Shown here in pieces: positions 1 through 9,767 of a DNA stretch of 36,971 bases (position 1 is the stretch's first letter; every line of letters starts with the position of its first letter). The translations under genes and the position numbers were made by a program. The notes under the pieces are model-generated. The model saw only the letters and a list, made by a program, of their open reading frames with translations, was not told the DNA's origin and ran no database searches. Origin of the DNA: an uncultured Bacteroides sp. (GTDB taxonomy: Bacteria > Bacteroidota > Bacteroidia > Bacteroidales > Bacteroidaceae); contig NZ_CABUHK010000059.1 of assembly GCF_902491285.1 (NCBI RefSeq), positions 1-36,971 of the forward strand, given 5' to 3'.

Positions 1-1112
1 GCATCACACAAGGGCTTGGAGCCGGCAACCGTCCCGAACGGGCACGCGACGCCGCTGAAGAGAGTATAGAAGACATCAGAAACCAACTGAACGACGGCAC
101 CAAGATGGTGTTCATCACCGCCGGAATGGGAGGAGGAACCGGAACCGGAGCCGCCCCTGTCATTGCCCGCATCGCGAAAGAAATGGATATTCTGACTGTC
201 GGCATCGTCACCATCCCATTCATCTTCGAAGGAGAAAAGAAAATCATTCAGGCACTGGACGGCGTAGAGCGCATCGCCCAGCATGTTGACGCCCTGCTGG
301 TTATCAACAACGAACGCCTGCGCGAAATATACGCCGACCTCACCTTTATGAACGCTTTCGGCAAAGCCGACGATACCCTTTCCATCGCCGCCAAGAGTAT
401 TGCCGAGATTATCACCATGCGCGGTACGGTCAACCTTGACTTTGCCGATGTCAAAACCATCCTGAAGGACGGTGGCGTAGCCATCATGAGTACCGGATTC
501 GGTGAAGGTGAAAACCGTGTCACCAAAGCAATCGACGATGCCCTGCATTCTCCGCTGCTCAACAACAACGACATCTTCAACGCCAAGAAAGTAATGTTGA
601 ACGTATCTTTCTGTCCGTCGTCCGAACTGATGATGGAGGAAATGAACGAGATACACGAGTTCATGAGCAAATTCCGCGAAGGTGTGGAAGTTATCTGGGG
701 TGTCGCCATCGACAACTCTCTGGAAACAAAAGTGAAGATTACCGTACTGGCCACCGGATTCGGTGTGGAAGACGTTCCCGGTATGGACAGCCTGCACGCT
801 GCACGCAGCCAGGAAGAGGAAGAACGCCAGTTGCAACTGGAAGAAGAGAAAGAGAAGAACAAAGAACGTATCCGCAAGGCATACGGCGAAAGTGCCAGCA
901 ACATCGGAAGCAAGAGTCTCCGCAAACGCCGCCATATCTATCTCTTCAACACGGAAGACTTGGACAATGATGATATCATTGCCATGGTGGAAGACTCCCC
1001 AACCTATATGCGTGACAAAACGACTTTGACCAAAATCCGCACGAAAGCCGCCCTCGAAGAGGAAGTGGCGACGGAAGAGGCGACAGACGATAACGGTGTC
1101 ATCACTTTCTGA
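1..1112 (+). CDS. ftsZ: Cell division protein FtsZ (3' part, N-terminus outside window)
   Basis: FtsZ is the tubulin-like GTPase that polymerises into the cytokinetic Z-ring on the inner face of the inner membrane. The frame is open from base 3 with no start in view, so the gene enters from the left. The tubulin signature loop GGGTGTGAAP lies about 40 residues into the visible part. The T7-loop region (NLDFADVKTIL) follows; it completes the GTPase site of the neighbouring subunit. After the globular core come a charged linker rich in Glu and Lys and a long acidic C-terminal tail ending in DDNGVITF, which should tether membrane partners. A small GatB/YqeY gene follows after 36 bases on the same strand and is probably co-transcribed. 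Identification is secure. Only the first GTP-binding segment is missing, because of the window edge rather than a mutation. Confidence 0.97.
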   Translation, partial: ITQGLGAGNRPERARDAAEESIEDIRNQLNDGTKMVFITAGMGGGTGTGAAPVIARIAKEMDILTVGIVTIPFIFEGEKKIIQALDGVERIAQHVDALLVINNERLREIYADLTFMNAFGKADDTLSIAAKSIAEIITMRGTVNLDFADVKTILKDGGVAIMSTGFGEGENRVTKAIDDALHSPLLNNNDIFNAKKVMLNVSFCPSSELMMEEMNEIHEFMSKFREGVEVIWGVAIDNSLETKVKITVLATGFGVEDVPGMDSLHAARSQEEEERQLQLEEEKEKNKERIRKAYGESASNIGSKSLRKRRHIYLFNTEDLDNDDIIAMVEDSPTYMRDKTTLTKIRTKAALEEEVATEEATDDNGVITF

Positions 1113-1148
1113 TAACTCATAACATATAAACATCTAACATATAAAGAT

Positions 1149-1598
1149 ATGGATTTATTCGAACAGGTCAGCGAAGACATTAAAAACGCAATGAAGGCAA
1201 AAGACAAAGTTGCCCTGGAAACTTTGAGAAATATAAAGAAGTTTTTCCTGGAAGCCAAGACTGCTCCGGGAGCTAACGATACACTGACAGATGAAGCAGC
1301 ACTCAAGATTATCCAAAAATTAGTGAAACAAGGAAAAGATTCTGCCGAAATCTATATCGGACAGGGACGTCAGGATTTAGCAGACGTGGAATTAGGTCAG
1401 GTAGCCGTTATGGAAAAGTATCTTCCGAAACAGATGTCCGCTGAAGAACTGGAAGCAGCATTGAAGGAAATCATCGCTGAAGTAGGCGCTACCAGCGGTA
1501 AAGACATGGGTAAAGTGATGGGAGTTGCCTCTAAGAAATTGGCAGGACTTGCAGAAGGACGTGCCATTTCCGCTAAAGTGAAAGAACTTCTGGGATAA
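1149..1598 (+). CDS. GatB/YqeY domain-containing protein
   Basis: This 149-residue cytosolic protein matches the free-standing GatB/YqeY family in length and composition. It is almost entirely helical and Lys/Glu rich, with the conserved central stretch LVKQGKDSAEIY and the C-terminal segment SGKDMGKVMGVASKKLAG. The domain is related to the tail domain of the GatB subunit of tRNA amidotransferase, which contacts tRNA. The role of the free-standing protein is not settled. The ATG at 1149 sits in an A-rich leader and gives the usual family N-terminus (MDLFEQVSEDIKNAMKAKDK). The gene follows ftsZ closely and is followed by a strong stem-loop, so it looks like the last gene of the ftsZ transcript. 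Confidence 0.9.
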   Translation: MDLFEQVSEDIKNAMKAKDKVALETLRNIKKFFLEAKTAPGANDTLTDEAALKIIQKLVKQGKDSAEIYIGQGRQDLADVELGQVAVMEKYLPKQMSAEELEAALKEIIAEVGATSGKDMGKVMGVASKKLAGLAEGRAISAKVKELLG

Positions 1599-1630
1599 TC
1601 CGCTCTCACTCAAGCTCTGCAAAAATTTTT

Positions 1631-1735
1631 GGTTCTTCTTCAAATTTGCTGGTAAAGTTAATTAGGAAAATAATAAATTAATACTATCGACTTACTAAAT
1701 TACCACCAAATTTAAAGAAGAACCGTTTTTTCTTA
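1631..1735 (+). terminator. Long stem-loop terminator after the ftsZ-yqeY transcript
   Basis: Bases 1631-1648 and 1707-1724 pair over 18 positions with one G-U wobble. An inner six-base pairing (1650-1655 with 1700-1705) extends the stem. The second arm runs straight into GTTTTTTCTT. The loop is long (about 45 bases). Position and T-tract fit rightward termination. Confidence 0.7.
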
Positions 1736-1863
1736 TTCGATCAACATTTTCAGTTTTTATACATCTATAATCAGCTAGTCATAGCGTTCCAGATACCTTT
1801 ATCTGCAACATATCCGCAAAAGTCTTTTATAGTCCGGAACAATTCACTTACAAATGCTAAAAA

Positions 1864-3345
1864 TTATTTCATACTAAACGTATTGAACGAATGTGCCTCT
1901 AAAGTTACATCCAAATACTTATCACCTAACCTCACAGTTAAATTCTTCGGATCATCATTGAAGTTGGCGGCTACAACCAAATATTTATTCTCCGGTGTAA
2001 GGAATATAATAGCAGGTAGTTTATCTTCACCTTTTTCTTTATACTGTAATACTTTAGTTCCCGAAACCACCTTGTTACTGAAATGTTTTACTGCATAATA
2101 TTCAGGAGTATAAGTGACAGAACCGGTCTTTGAGTCTACACGAATTAATGCATTCTGTTTCCAGCCCCAGCCACTTGTTCCTGCATCACACAAGATAGCA
2201 TTCCAGAAAGTATATTCCTCACAGCCATTTCCTAAATAGTGATTGATCAAGTTGAAAGTATGTTCGGCCGCTTTCCAGTCGAATGTACCGGAACCACATT
2301 CATTCTCAGTTTGCATATACTTATAATTGGGATACTTTTTGCGGATTTCAGGAAGAATTTGTCCACCCCACCATTGGAAACCGATACCTTCAACAGCATC
2401 CTCCATGCGAGGATCAGAAAGCACCTTTTCCACCAATTCAATGCGGTTTGTATTGAGCGTACCCAAATACACCTGAACATCGGGGTGGTGTTTCTTCATA
2501 GTCGGTGCAAAATATTCCACGTTGAAACGAATAATGCCTTCCGGAGTCCACGCACAAGCCGGATAGATGGAATAAGCCCACGGCTCATTCTGGAACATTA
2601 CACGAGAAATAGTAACTCCTTCTTCCTGATAAGCAGATACGAATTTGCAGAAGTAATTGGCATAAGTTTGCAAATAGCGAGGATCTTGAATAAAATAGTC
2701 GTTGACAGCTACTTGCTTGGGATAAAATGTCTTATTCACATTGTCAGTACCTTCATAAAGAGCTATTTCATGCTTAGCCGGCAATTGGTTCACTTCGGCA
2801 TTGCTTCTCACAGAATAGTAATGATTGACTTTCATCCAAGAAGGAGGTGACCAGGGAGAAGCCCAAAAAGTCATATCAGAGTTAATACGTTGAACTCTTT
2901 TTATATAGGGTATCAATGTTGTTTTATCACGGTTTATATTAAAGTATTTCAATCGGAAGTCTCCTGGCACCTCATCACAACTGTACCAGTTGCGGGCATA
3001 GTCATTAGCATTCATAGGAATACGTCCCATGGAAAAGCGCAAATCTCCATCAGGAGAAAACAGCTTGTTTAAAATAATATCCTGTTCTTCAAGAGCCAAC
3101 ATATTGAGAGCATCCCAACCTAATTCATTAAAGCAAGTTCCCCACTTCTTGAATATCTGAATATTTTCAGTACCGTTTGCTGACAATAAAGGGATATTTT
3201 GACTATTTGCTTGTAACTTGGTTTTGGCTTCTTTCCAGACATTATTATCTGTACTGCTAATCCAAATAAAGGATTGAGCGTATATGTTAGAAAAACTGGC
3301 TAACAGGCTTCCTAACACACATAATTTCTTTAAACTCATTTTCAT
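1864..3345 (-). CDS. Secreted glycoside hydrolase family 30 protein
   Basis: A 493-residue retaining glycosidase of the GH30 (glucosylceramidase/beta-1,6-glucanase-like) fold. The signal peptide is about residues 1-24 and ends near SNIYAQ. Family marks include SMGRIPMNANDYA early in the barrel, FWASPWSPPSWMK, the acid/base loop FQNEPW (Glu254), and the nucleophile loop YMQTENECGSG (Glu347 is the more likely nucleophile, Glu349 the alternative). The C-terminal part is the usual beta-sandwich. The longer frame to 3363 begins with TTG; I start at the first ATG (3345), which has an A-rich upstream. The gene is last in the leftward locus, 81 bases after the sulfatase. Substrate linkage cannot be read from sequence: beta-glucosidic is the family norm, but beta-xylosidic and other activities occur. 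Confidence 0.85.
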   Translation of the reverse strand: MKMSLKKLCVLGSLLASFSNIYAQSFIWISSTDNNVWKEAKTKLQANSQNIPLLSANGTENIQIFKKWGTCFNELGWDALNMLALEEQDIILNKLFSPDGDLRFSMGRIPMNANDYARNWYSCDEVPGDFRLKYFNINRDKTTLIPYIKRVQRINSDMTFWASPWSPPSWMKVNHYYSVRSNAEVNQLPAKHEIALYEGTDNVNKTFYPKQVAVNDYFIQDPRYLQTYANYFCKFVSAYQEEGVTISRVMFQNEPWAYSIYPACAWTPEGIIRFNVEYFAPTMKKHHPDVQVYLGTLNTNRIELVEKVLSDPRMEDAVEGIGFQWWGGQILPEIRKKYPNYKYMQTENECGSGTFDWKAAEHTFNLINHYLGNGCEEYTFWNAILCDAGTSGWGWKQNALIRVDSKTGSVTYTPEYYAVKHFSNKVVSGTKVLQYKEKGEDKLPAIIFLTPENKYLVVAANFNDDPKNLTVRLGDKYLDVTLEAHSFNTFSMK

Positions 3346-3426
3346 TAGTATTTTATTTAGCAATGATTCAAAGTAGGTTAGATAGATGATAATTTATGCA
3401 ATATTAGTTTTTACATCATATCATTT

Positions 3427-4977
3427 TTAGTACGTTATCCTATCAGGGAATTTTTGTTCCTTACCCCAACTGTCCTCCGACACTTTCAACCAGTTTCCAA
3501 GTTCCTTTCTCAGTAACTTCGCTTGCTTTGCCGGAATCTCTTCCATCTTCAAAGAATGCATTTGGTACGGATCTTTCAGATTATCAAAAAGCTGATAATT
3601 TCCATCTATTGTCACCAAATACGAATAACGGTCGGTACGCACACCTTTTTCTTTCTGCTGATAGAAGAATTGAGAAACAGGTTTCTTTACATTCTTATAT
3701 TTACCAGTAAGAATGCCTTGCGAATAATCCTTTCCTTTCACAGTTTCAGGAAGTTTGTCTTCGAGATTCATCATACCCAATAAAGTCGGCATAATGTCCG
3801 TAGCACCTAACATCAGATCGTTTACCCCCGGATTCAATCGACCGGGATAACGTATAAAGAACGGAATAGAGAACGATTCATCGTAAATCACACTCTTCGC
3901 CATACGTCCGTGGCTACCCATCATTTCTCCGTGATCAGCGGCAAATATTAAAATAGTATTGTCCGTCAAACCTTCTTCGTCCAAAACCTTTAACACACGA
4001 CCTATTTCTTCGTCCACACTCTTCACTAAAGAGAAATAAACTTTAGCCTGAAATGTCAGTTGTTCCAAGTTTTTCACTTGTGTACCCTCACCAAACTTCA
4101 CATTGGGACGAAGCAAGACTTCTTCCGATTTCAAATCTTTGTAATATTGGTTAAACACCTCTTCCTTACAATCCGTAAGTCTATGATAAGGTGTGTGAGG
4201 CGGATTTATACTCCAAAATAAGCTGAAAGGTTTAGAAGCATCCCGCTCCCCTTGTTTATTCCGCAGATAGCCTATCACTACATCCGCCTCCACTTCCGAA
4301 GTAAACCGACGATAACGAAACGGTTCACCATCCTTCTGTCCACCCACCAGTTCCGGGCGATTGGAATAGGCTGTAGCGTTAAAGTGACTGTCTTTCAACT
4401 GCTGAAACCAATATTTATTACTCTTGCGTCCTCTTCCTTCGGGAATATAGGTATCGTATGGATATACACAATGTCCGCCGGGCTCCTTGGTTGTACCCAC
4501 ATAATTGTTTTCCTTGTCAAACAAAGCTTCTGTACGATGCCAATGCGTTTTTCCCACGTAGGCCGTTTCATAACCGGCTGTCGCAAGTACATCTGTGAAA
4601 CAAACCAAACTGTCGGGAATACCATTCTGGTTATTCACATGGCAATTACCCGGCACTCCATTCTTCTCCGGAAATGCGCCTGTCATCAACATGGCACGAT
4701 GAGGACTACTCAACGGACAAGTACTGCACGCCCGATTAAAAACAACACTCTGTTTTGCCAACCTGTCCAGGTTAGGAGTATGAACCGGATCACCTACCGT
4801 ATTCAGCACATTGCGATATGCCGGATCGCTCCATAAGCTCAATGCATTCAACCGATATTGATCCGGGAAAATATAGACTAGGTTCGGTCGTTGTTCCTGT
4901 CCAACAACCTGTGTACACATTCCTGTAAAAAGAGTTACAGGAAGACTCCAAATAAGTTTGTGTAAAATTCGTTTCAT
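3427..4977 (-). CDS. Sulfatase, S1 family, serine type
   Basis: A 516-residue exported sulfatase of the alkaline-phosphatase-like superfamily. A signal peptide (about residues 1-27) is followed by RPNLVYIFPDQ, whose Asp39 and Gln40 begin the calcium site. The active-site signature is LSSPHRAMLMTG. Ser90 is the residue that would be oxidised to formylglycine, so this is a Ser-type enzyme needing the radical-SAM maturase (anSME); no maturase gene lies in the window. Later metal and substrate residues are visible in AADHGEMMGSHG. The enzyme should remove O- or N-sulfate from a glycan, probably in the periplasm or at the outer membrane. It sits between SusD and GH30 in the same orientation, so the target glycan is likely sulfated. 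The exact subfamily and position specificity are unknown. Confidence 0.9.
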   Translation of the reverse strand: MKRILHKLIWSLPVTLFTGMCTQVVGQEQRPNLVYIFPDQYRLNALSLWSDPAYRNVLNTVGDPVHTPNLDRLAKQSVVFNRACSTCPLSSPHRAMLMTGAFPEKNGVPGNCHVNNQNGIPDSLVCFTDVLATAGYETAYVGKTHWHRTEALFDKENNYVGTTKEPGGHCVYPYDTYIPEGRGRKSNKYWFQQLKDSHFNATAYSNRPELVGGQKDGEPFRYRRFTSEVEADVVIGYLRNKQGERDASKPFSLFWSINPPHTPYHRLTDCKEEVFNQYYKDLKSEEVLLRPNVKFGEGTQVKNLEQLTFQAKVYFSLVKSVDEEIGRVLKVLDEEGLTDNTILIFAADHGEMMGSHGRMAKSVIYDESFSIPFFIRYPGRLNPGVNDLMLGATDIMPTLLGMMNLEDKLPETVKGKDYSQGILTGKYKNVKKPVSQFFYQQKEKGVRTDRYSYLVTIDGNYQLFDNLKDPYQMHSLKMEEIPAKQAKLLRKELGNWLKVSEDSWGKEQKFPDRITY

Positions 4978-5270
4978 TTCTATTTTAATTTAGACAAAGA
5001 CTATTCCATATCACTTCTTCTGACTAAAGCTAACTCAACGAGGAACATTCTGTAATTCAACAATCTTATCAAGGTATTGAAAAGCGAAATTCTCACTTCC
5101 CACCATTTAATCTACTTGCACTCCAAATGAAGGAAGTCGTACCAATGTGTATACTATAAACTAATAACACAGCCCTATACCCTATAAAAGTAGCGTAGGG
5201 CCGTGTTATATACATCTTGTCTTGAGATCCCAAAGACAATCTTACCTATTATCACACATTCAAAAAACTA
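4978..5270. other. Intergenic gap between second SusD gene and sulfatase
   Basis: No credible gene lies in these 293 bases. A strong stem-loop sits at 5165-5208 (listed separately). Near the sulfatase start, bases 5000 and below hold only an imperfect -7-like box on the minus strand (TA-N3-TTTG). The gap is far larger than any other within the leftward locus except the one before the first SusC, so the two enzyme genes may be expressed less than, or separately from, the SusCD genes. Confidence 0.5.
5165..5208 (-). terminator. Stem-loop between SusD and sulfatase genes
   Basis: Bases 5165-5177 and 5196-5208 can pair over 13 positions with one G-U wobble (core TAGGGC/GCCCTA) around an 18-base loop. 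On the minus strand the stem is followed by TTATTAGTTTATAG, only weakly T-rich. It may be a partial terminator that lowers sulfatase and GH30 expression relative to SusCD, or a processing or stability element. Confidence 0.5.
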
Positions 5271-6953
5271 TTACCAACCCGGATTCTGTCCCAGATTAGG
5301 ATTTTTGTATTTCTCCGTATTAGAAATCGGATAGAAATACAAGTTGTCCGTAATGGTTCTGGTTTCCATCAGGAACTTGGAATATTCAAACTTACCAGCT
5401 TCGTTCTTTATGACTTTCACACCATAAATATCAGCAGTCTTATCCAAATCCTTCCAACGACGCACATCCCAAAAACGATGTCCCTCAAAAGCAAATTCCA
5501 CCCGTCGTTCGTTCTTCAAGCGTTCAATGAAATCAGCTTTTCTCATACCTGCAGGATAAGGAGGCATTTCTACCTTACCACGCGCACGCACTTTATTCAC
5601 AGCTTCGCGGGCAGTCATAGGATAATCCGCATCTGCATAATCAGGATTTCCAAAAGCATTTATCATTGCTTCCGCATAGTTCAGCAATATTTCGGCATAG
5701 CGGAACAAGACCCAGTTATGTTGCGCTTTAGTAGTAGTAGAACCTGACGCAAAGCTGATATTGGGATTAAGATACTTGTACAGATAATACCCTGTAGTAG
5801 TAGCGTTAGTCAGAGGAAGTCCATTAGCACCGCCTTCCCATATCTGAAGAGGGGCGCCACACCAATTCATATTATTGTAAACCACGGTTCTTGCCAGACG
5901 CGGGTCACGGTTACTGTAAGGATTGGCTGCCATAGTAGGATCATTCCAGTCAAATTTGGAACCGTCTTTCATCTCGAAAGCATCTACCAAATTCTGTGTG
6001 GGACAAGTAGAAGTTTTTCCACCCTCTACTCCCATGGGGAAATTGGCTTTCTCAAAATCTCCCGTTTCACCTACACCACGGGCTAAGATCACTTCAGCGC
6101 ATGTGTTGTTCACTTTACGGAACTGAGCCGTAAGATCATCCACCAGTGTATACCCCAACTCTGAAACATTACCGATGATTTCATAAGCAGCGGACGCAGC
6201 TTTCTTCCATTTTTCGGCATTATCTTCCGAATAGAGGGGACTTGCCATGTAAAGCGTAACTCTGGATTTCAAAGCCAAGGCTGCTCCCCGAGTGATACGG
6301 CCAATATCTTTGCTGGCAAAACCTTCTGTATAAGTAATAGGCAGTTTGCCTTCAGCAGTAATTTCTGTAAGCTCTTTTACAATGAAGTCCGCTACCAAAT
6401 CACAACTTTCACGCTTCAAGTTATTCACCTCGTCCTGAGTGAGAACAGTAGTAACCAACGGCACATCATGATAACGCTTAATCAATTCAAAATAATAGAA
6501 CGCACGAAGAAAGCGTACTTCATAAGGAAAGTTGTTGAATTCCTTCATCATGTCCTTATACTTCTCTGCATTTTCCCAGTCCTCGAAAATTTGCCCCTCA
6601 GCCTCCTTCAGATAAAGGTTGGCGGCACGAATGGCTGTGTAGTATTTACTCCATACATTATCTACGAGTCGATTAGCCGACCAAGTACCGTTTACAAAAT
6701 AATGAATAGCTGAAGACTTGTACACATGTACGGCATCATCTGTAGCCGCATCCTGCATAGCACCTTCCGTATTACAAAAATCTTGAGGCAAATAACTATA
6801 AATATTGGTCACCATCTTCTTGGAACGTTCAAAGCTCGTAAAGATGTTTTCCTTTTGGTAATCGTTTGACTCATCGCAGTCCATGAAGTCACATCCGCCC
6901 AATATGCAGACCGACATAAGTAATGCTATATGTTTTAATTTCATAAGTTTCAT
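5271..6953 (-). CDS. SusD/RagB-family nutrient-binding outer membrane lipoprotein (pair 1)
   Basis: SusD proteins are lids on SusC transporters: helical, cell-surface lipoproteins that bind glycan and pass it into the barrel. This one has a lipoprotein signal (MSVCILGGC; lipobox LGGC) and the SusD N-terminal helical pattern (YEVRFLRAFYYFELIKRYHDVPLV). Its C-terminal RagB region has RYAEILLNYAEAMINAFG, then KNERRVEFAFEGHRFWDVRRWK, and ends NPNLGQNPGW. The open frame reaches upstream to a TTG inside the preceding SusC gene. I start at the ATG at 6953 (MKLMKLKH), 13 bases after the SusC stop; the ATG at 6944 is an alternative. It pairs with the SusC just upstream. The bound glycan is not predictable. 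Confidence 0.93.
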   Translation of the reverse strand: MKLMKLKHIALLMSVCILGGCDFMDCDESNDYQKENIFTSFERSKKMVTNIYSYLPQDFCNTEGAMQDAATDDAVHVYKSSAIHYFVNGTWSANRLVDNVWSKYYTAIRAANLYLKEAEGQIFEDWENAEKYKDMMKEFNNFPYEVRFLRAFYYFELIKRYHDVPLVTTVLTQDEVNNLKRESCDLVADFIVKELTEITAEGKLPITYTEGFASKDIGRITRGAALALKSRVTLYMASPLYSEDNAEKWKKAASAAYEIIGNVSELGYTLVDDLTAQFRKVNNTCAEVILARGVGETGDFEKANFPMGVEGGKTSTCPTQNLVDAFEMKDGSKFDWNDPTMAANPYSNRDPRLARTVVYNNMNWCGAPLQIWEGGANGLPLTNATTTGYYLYKYLNPNISFASGSTTTKAQHNWVLFRYAEILLNYAEAMINAFGNPDYADADYPMTAREAVNKVRARGKVEMPPYPAGMRKADFIERLKNERRVEFAFEGHRFWDVRRWKDLDKTADIYGVKVIKNEAGKFEYSKFLMETRTITDNLYFYPISNTEKYKNPNLGQNPGW

Positions 6954-6966
6954 TTCGCTTAAATTA

Positions 6967-9729
6967 TTAGAAACGTAAATTAACGCCAAATGTATATTGA
7001 GTCATCAACGGATGGCCGGTAGTTGTCATTTCGGGGTCTATCACACCGTCCATTTTGTCAATGCTGAACAAATCGTGTCCACGGGCAAACAGTCTCATGT
7101 GATTTACACCGGGTAACTTGTTTACCCACCTTTGCGGTAAATCATAATACACTTCCAATGTACGCAACTTCAGGTACGAGGCGTCAGCTACCCACAAGGA
7201 ATTAGTATTATAATTGTTCTTGGAACCATTATAAGTGAGACGAGGATACTTTCCATCGGGATTACCGTCCGTCCAACGATTGTCATAATAATGCTGAGAT
7301 ACGGTATTATTGTTTACCAGCGGACGATAGATACTACGTGTATCAAGCATTTGACTATAATTGGCACCCCCCTGGAACAAGGCAATAAATCCTAATCCTT
7401 TGTATTCGGCACCAAGACTGAAACCGTAGTAAATCTCAGGACAAATTTTATTATATCCCAATGCTACCTGGTCATATTCATCAATTACTTTATCACCGTT
7501 CTGATCTTTGAACTTCAAGTCACCGGGACGTACTTCATCCAATATCTGCTTCACTTCACGTTTTTCAATATCATCCCAACTCTGATAAATCCCTTCCACT
7601 TCATAACCAAAATACTGGTTTACAGAGTGTCCGGTACGTTTCAAATAATCATATGGACGATACACTTCATTCATCTCCTTAATTTTATTACGATTGAAGC
7701 TGAATTGACCGCCTAACTGATAAGTAACATTTCCTATTTTATCATTCCAGTTAGCCGCAACTTCCACACCATAGCTGTTCACAATACCACTGTTTATATC
7801 AGGAGCTGCAATACCTAGTACGGAAGAAAGAGCACCATCACCATCTACCAGAATATCTGTACGATGGTCATAATAGCCATCTATTGATAGAGAAAGACGA
7901 TTCCATGCCATAAAATCAATACCCGCATTCAACTTATGTGACTTTTCATAAGTTAACCCATCTACAGCGAGACGAGCTTCTTTCATACCGCTGATGGAAG
8001 CCGGTGTTTCACCAAAATAATAACTTCCACCACCACTATATGAACCACGGAAAAGTTGTACACCATAGTCAGCACGGCCTGCAGTACCATACGAAGCACG
8101 AAGTTTCAACATATTCAGCCAGTCAGCCTTCAAAGCATTTTCTTCTGAAAGGATCCATCCTGCACCTACCGAAGGGAAAATCCCCCAGCGATCATCCGGA
8201 TCAAGAATACTGGACGCAGAACCCGCCAAAGAGAAATCCAGCAAGTAACGGTTCTTATAAGTATAATGGACTTGCCCCACAATATCCATAAAGGCTCTAC
8301 CCGTATTCTGACCACGCTTCATCAGCTTGTCCATGCTATAAAGCACAGTAGCGTTCAGCTTATGTTCAGCATTCCAGGTACAGTCATAATTCACCTGCGC
8401 ATTAATAGTCAGACGACGAACTACATCCTTGATACTGCTGCTAAAGTCCAAAGCAGTCTCTTCGGTCAACTTCTTATAAGAATTTTCTTCACCGTCCCAC
8501 CCCATAGTAGCCTGTTCGGTTGCGTACTTATGCTGGTTGCGTTCCCAATACCGTGCCTCGTTGTCAAAGCCCAGACGTGCGGTAGCAGACAAACCTTTAG
8601 TAATGAAACTCAAGTCCTGTGCAAAGTTTATGTCTGCATAAAGGTTACGAGTCTGCCCACGTTCATAACCCGTATCAGAAATCATAGCTATCGGGTTGCT
8701 GCCATAAATAGAAGTTGCTCCCCATCGACCACTGGAAGTCTTGACAGGCATAGCACCCGACGGAACTTTATACAACATATCGAATATGTCAGCGGTAGTG
8801 GTATAGGGACGATTATCCTCCGCAAAGTTACCACGCATATTAAGTTGCAATTTAGTGGTATTTCCCAACTTAATGTCGAGATTGGTCATAAAGTTCAGTT
8901 TAGAGTACTTAAACTGCGTAGAATACCCTTCATTCTCCTCGGTTGGTTGCAAAATACCTTTGTCGTTCAGGTAATTCAGCTGAGTAAAATACTGTACAAC
9001 ATCACCACCTCCACGGAGGGAAAAATTCACATTGTTACCGAAACTATGGTCTCGAAGTGCTTCGTCCATCCAATCCACATTAGGATAGAATTCCGGATAA
9101 GTTTGGTCACGGAAAGCATCCAACTCACGCTGGCTGTAACGAGGTGTCGTGGTACCGTCATTTCTCAAGCCTTCATTCATGGCCTGAGCATAAGTATAAC
9201 CATCCACAAATTCCGGTAAACGGTGTGGTGTACCCATCTTAAACTCATAGTCGAAGGTAATGACCGGTTTCCCCACATGACCACGTTTGGTAGTGATAAG
9301 AATCACACCGTTAGCGCCACGCATACCATAAAGCGCCAGTGAAGCGGCATCTTTCAGTACACTGACAGACTCGATGTCTTGCACAGCAAGATTATCGATG
9401 CTACGTTCATAACCATCAATCAATATCAACGGACTCTTACTACTAGTAGTACCTACACCGCGTACATAAAGTGTAGCACCGTTTTCCCATTCATTCCCTC
9501 CATTCTGCAAAACCTGAAGACCGGGAATCAGTCCAAACAAAGCGTTGGAGGCTACCGTACTGGTACGGTGACCCAATTCATCAGCCGTAGCCATGCCACC
9601 GGCGGTAGTCGCTTCCTTCTTGCTGAACGAGATACCCCGTCCGTAATGCTGTATGCTGTCTGCTACCTGAGCTGCCGCAATGGAAGAACACAGCAGCCCT
9701 GTAATGATTAGCTTTATACTTTTTTCCAT
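6967..9729 (-). CDS. SusC/RagA-family TonB-dependent transporter, short form lacking the N-terminal extension (pair 1)
   Basis: A 920-residue outer-membrane beta-barrel that imports SusD-bound oligosaccharide using TonB energy. After a signal peptide (about residues 1-20, ...IAAAQ) it goes almost directly into the plug, with LYVRGVGTTSSKSPLILIDG, IESVSVLKDAASLALYGMRGANGVILITTKRG, then the long barrel ending in an aromatic residue (FGVNLRF). The carboxypeptidase-regulatory-like domain that normally precedes the plug in SusC proteins is absent, which explains the shorter length than its neighbour (1054). Only 38 bases separate it from the upstream SusD gene, so the missing part is not hidden in another frame there. 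The ATG at 9729 gives a clean signal peptide. Its SusD partner follows within 13 bases. Confidence 0.94.
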   Translation of the reverse strand: MEKSIKLIITGLLCSSIAAAQVADSIQHYGRGISFSKKEATTAGGMATADELGHRTSTVASNALFGLIPGLQVLQNGGNEWENGATLYVRGVGTTSSKSPLILIDGYERSIDNLAVQDIESVSVLKDAASLALYGMRGANGVILITTKRGHVGKPVITFDYEFKMGTPHRLPEFVDGYTYAQAMNEGLRNDGTTTPRYSQRELDAFRDQTYPEFYPNVDWMDEALRDHSFGNNVNFSLRGGGDVVQYFTQLNYLNDKGILQPTEENEGYSTQFKYSKLNFMTNLDIKLGNTTKLQLNMRGNFAEDNRPYTTTADIFDMLYKVPSGAMPVKTSSGRWGATSIYGSNPIAMISDTGYERGQTRNLYADINFAQDLSFITKGLSATARLGFDNEARYWERNQHKYATEQATMGWDGEENSYKKLTEETALDFSSSIKDVVRRLTINAQVNYDCTWNAEHKLNATVLYSMDKLMKRGQNTGRAFMDIVGQVHYTYKNRYLLDFSLAGSASSILDPDDRWGIFPSVGAGWILSEENALKADWLNMLKLRASYGTAGRADYGVQLFRGSYSGGGSYYFGETPASISGMKEARLAVDGLTYEKSHKLNAGIDFMAWNRLSLSIDGYYDHRTDILVDGDGALSSVLGIAAPDINSGIVNSYGVEVAANWNDKIGNVTYQLGGQFSFNRNKIKEMNEVYRPYDYLKRTGHSVNQYFGYEVEGIYQSWDDIEKREVKQILDEVRPGDLKFKDQNGDKVIDEYDQVALGYNKICPEIYYGFSLGAEYKGLGFIALFQGGANYSQMLDTRSIYRPLVNNNTVSQHYYDNRWTDGNPDGKYPRLTYNGSKNNYNTNSLWVADASYLKLRTLEVYYDLPQRWVNKLPGVNHMRLFARGHDLFSIDKMDGVIDPEMTTTGHPLMTQYTFGVNLRF

Positions 9730-9767
9730 AAGGATAGTATGATTACTTTATTCAATAATATATTATG

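Noticed and set aside
8266..9219. 317-residue plus-strand frame across the SusC gene
   Set aside because: It is an antisense shadow of the SusC coding sequence with no promoter or recognisable domain; many similar long antisense frames were dismissed for the same reason.
6967..9767. SusC pair 1 as a frameshifted or broken full-length SusC
   Set aside because: It has its own clean signal peptide and ATG, and only 38 bases separate it from the preceding gene, so there is no room for a lost N-terminal domain.
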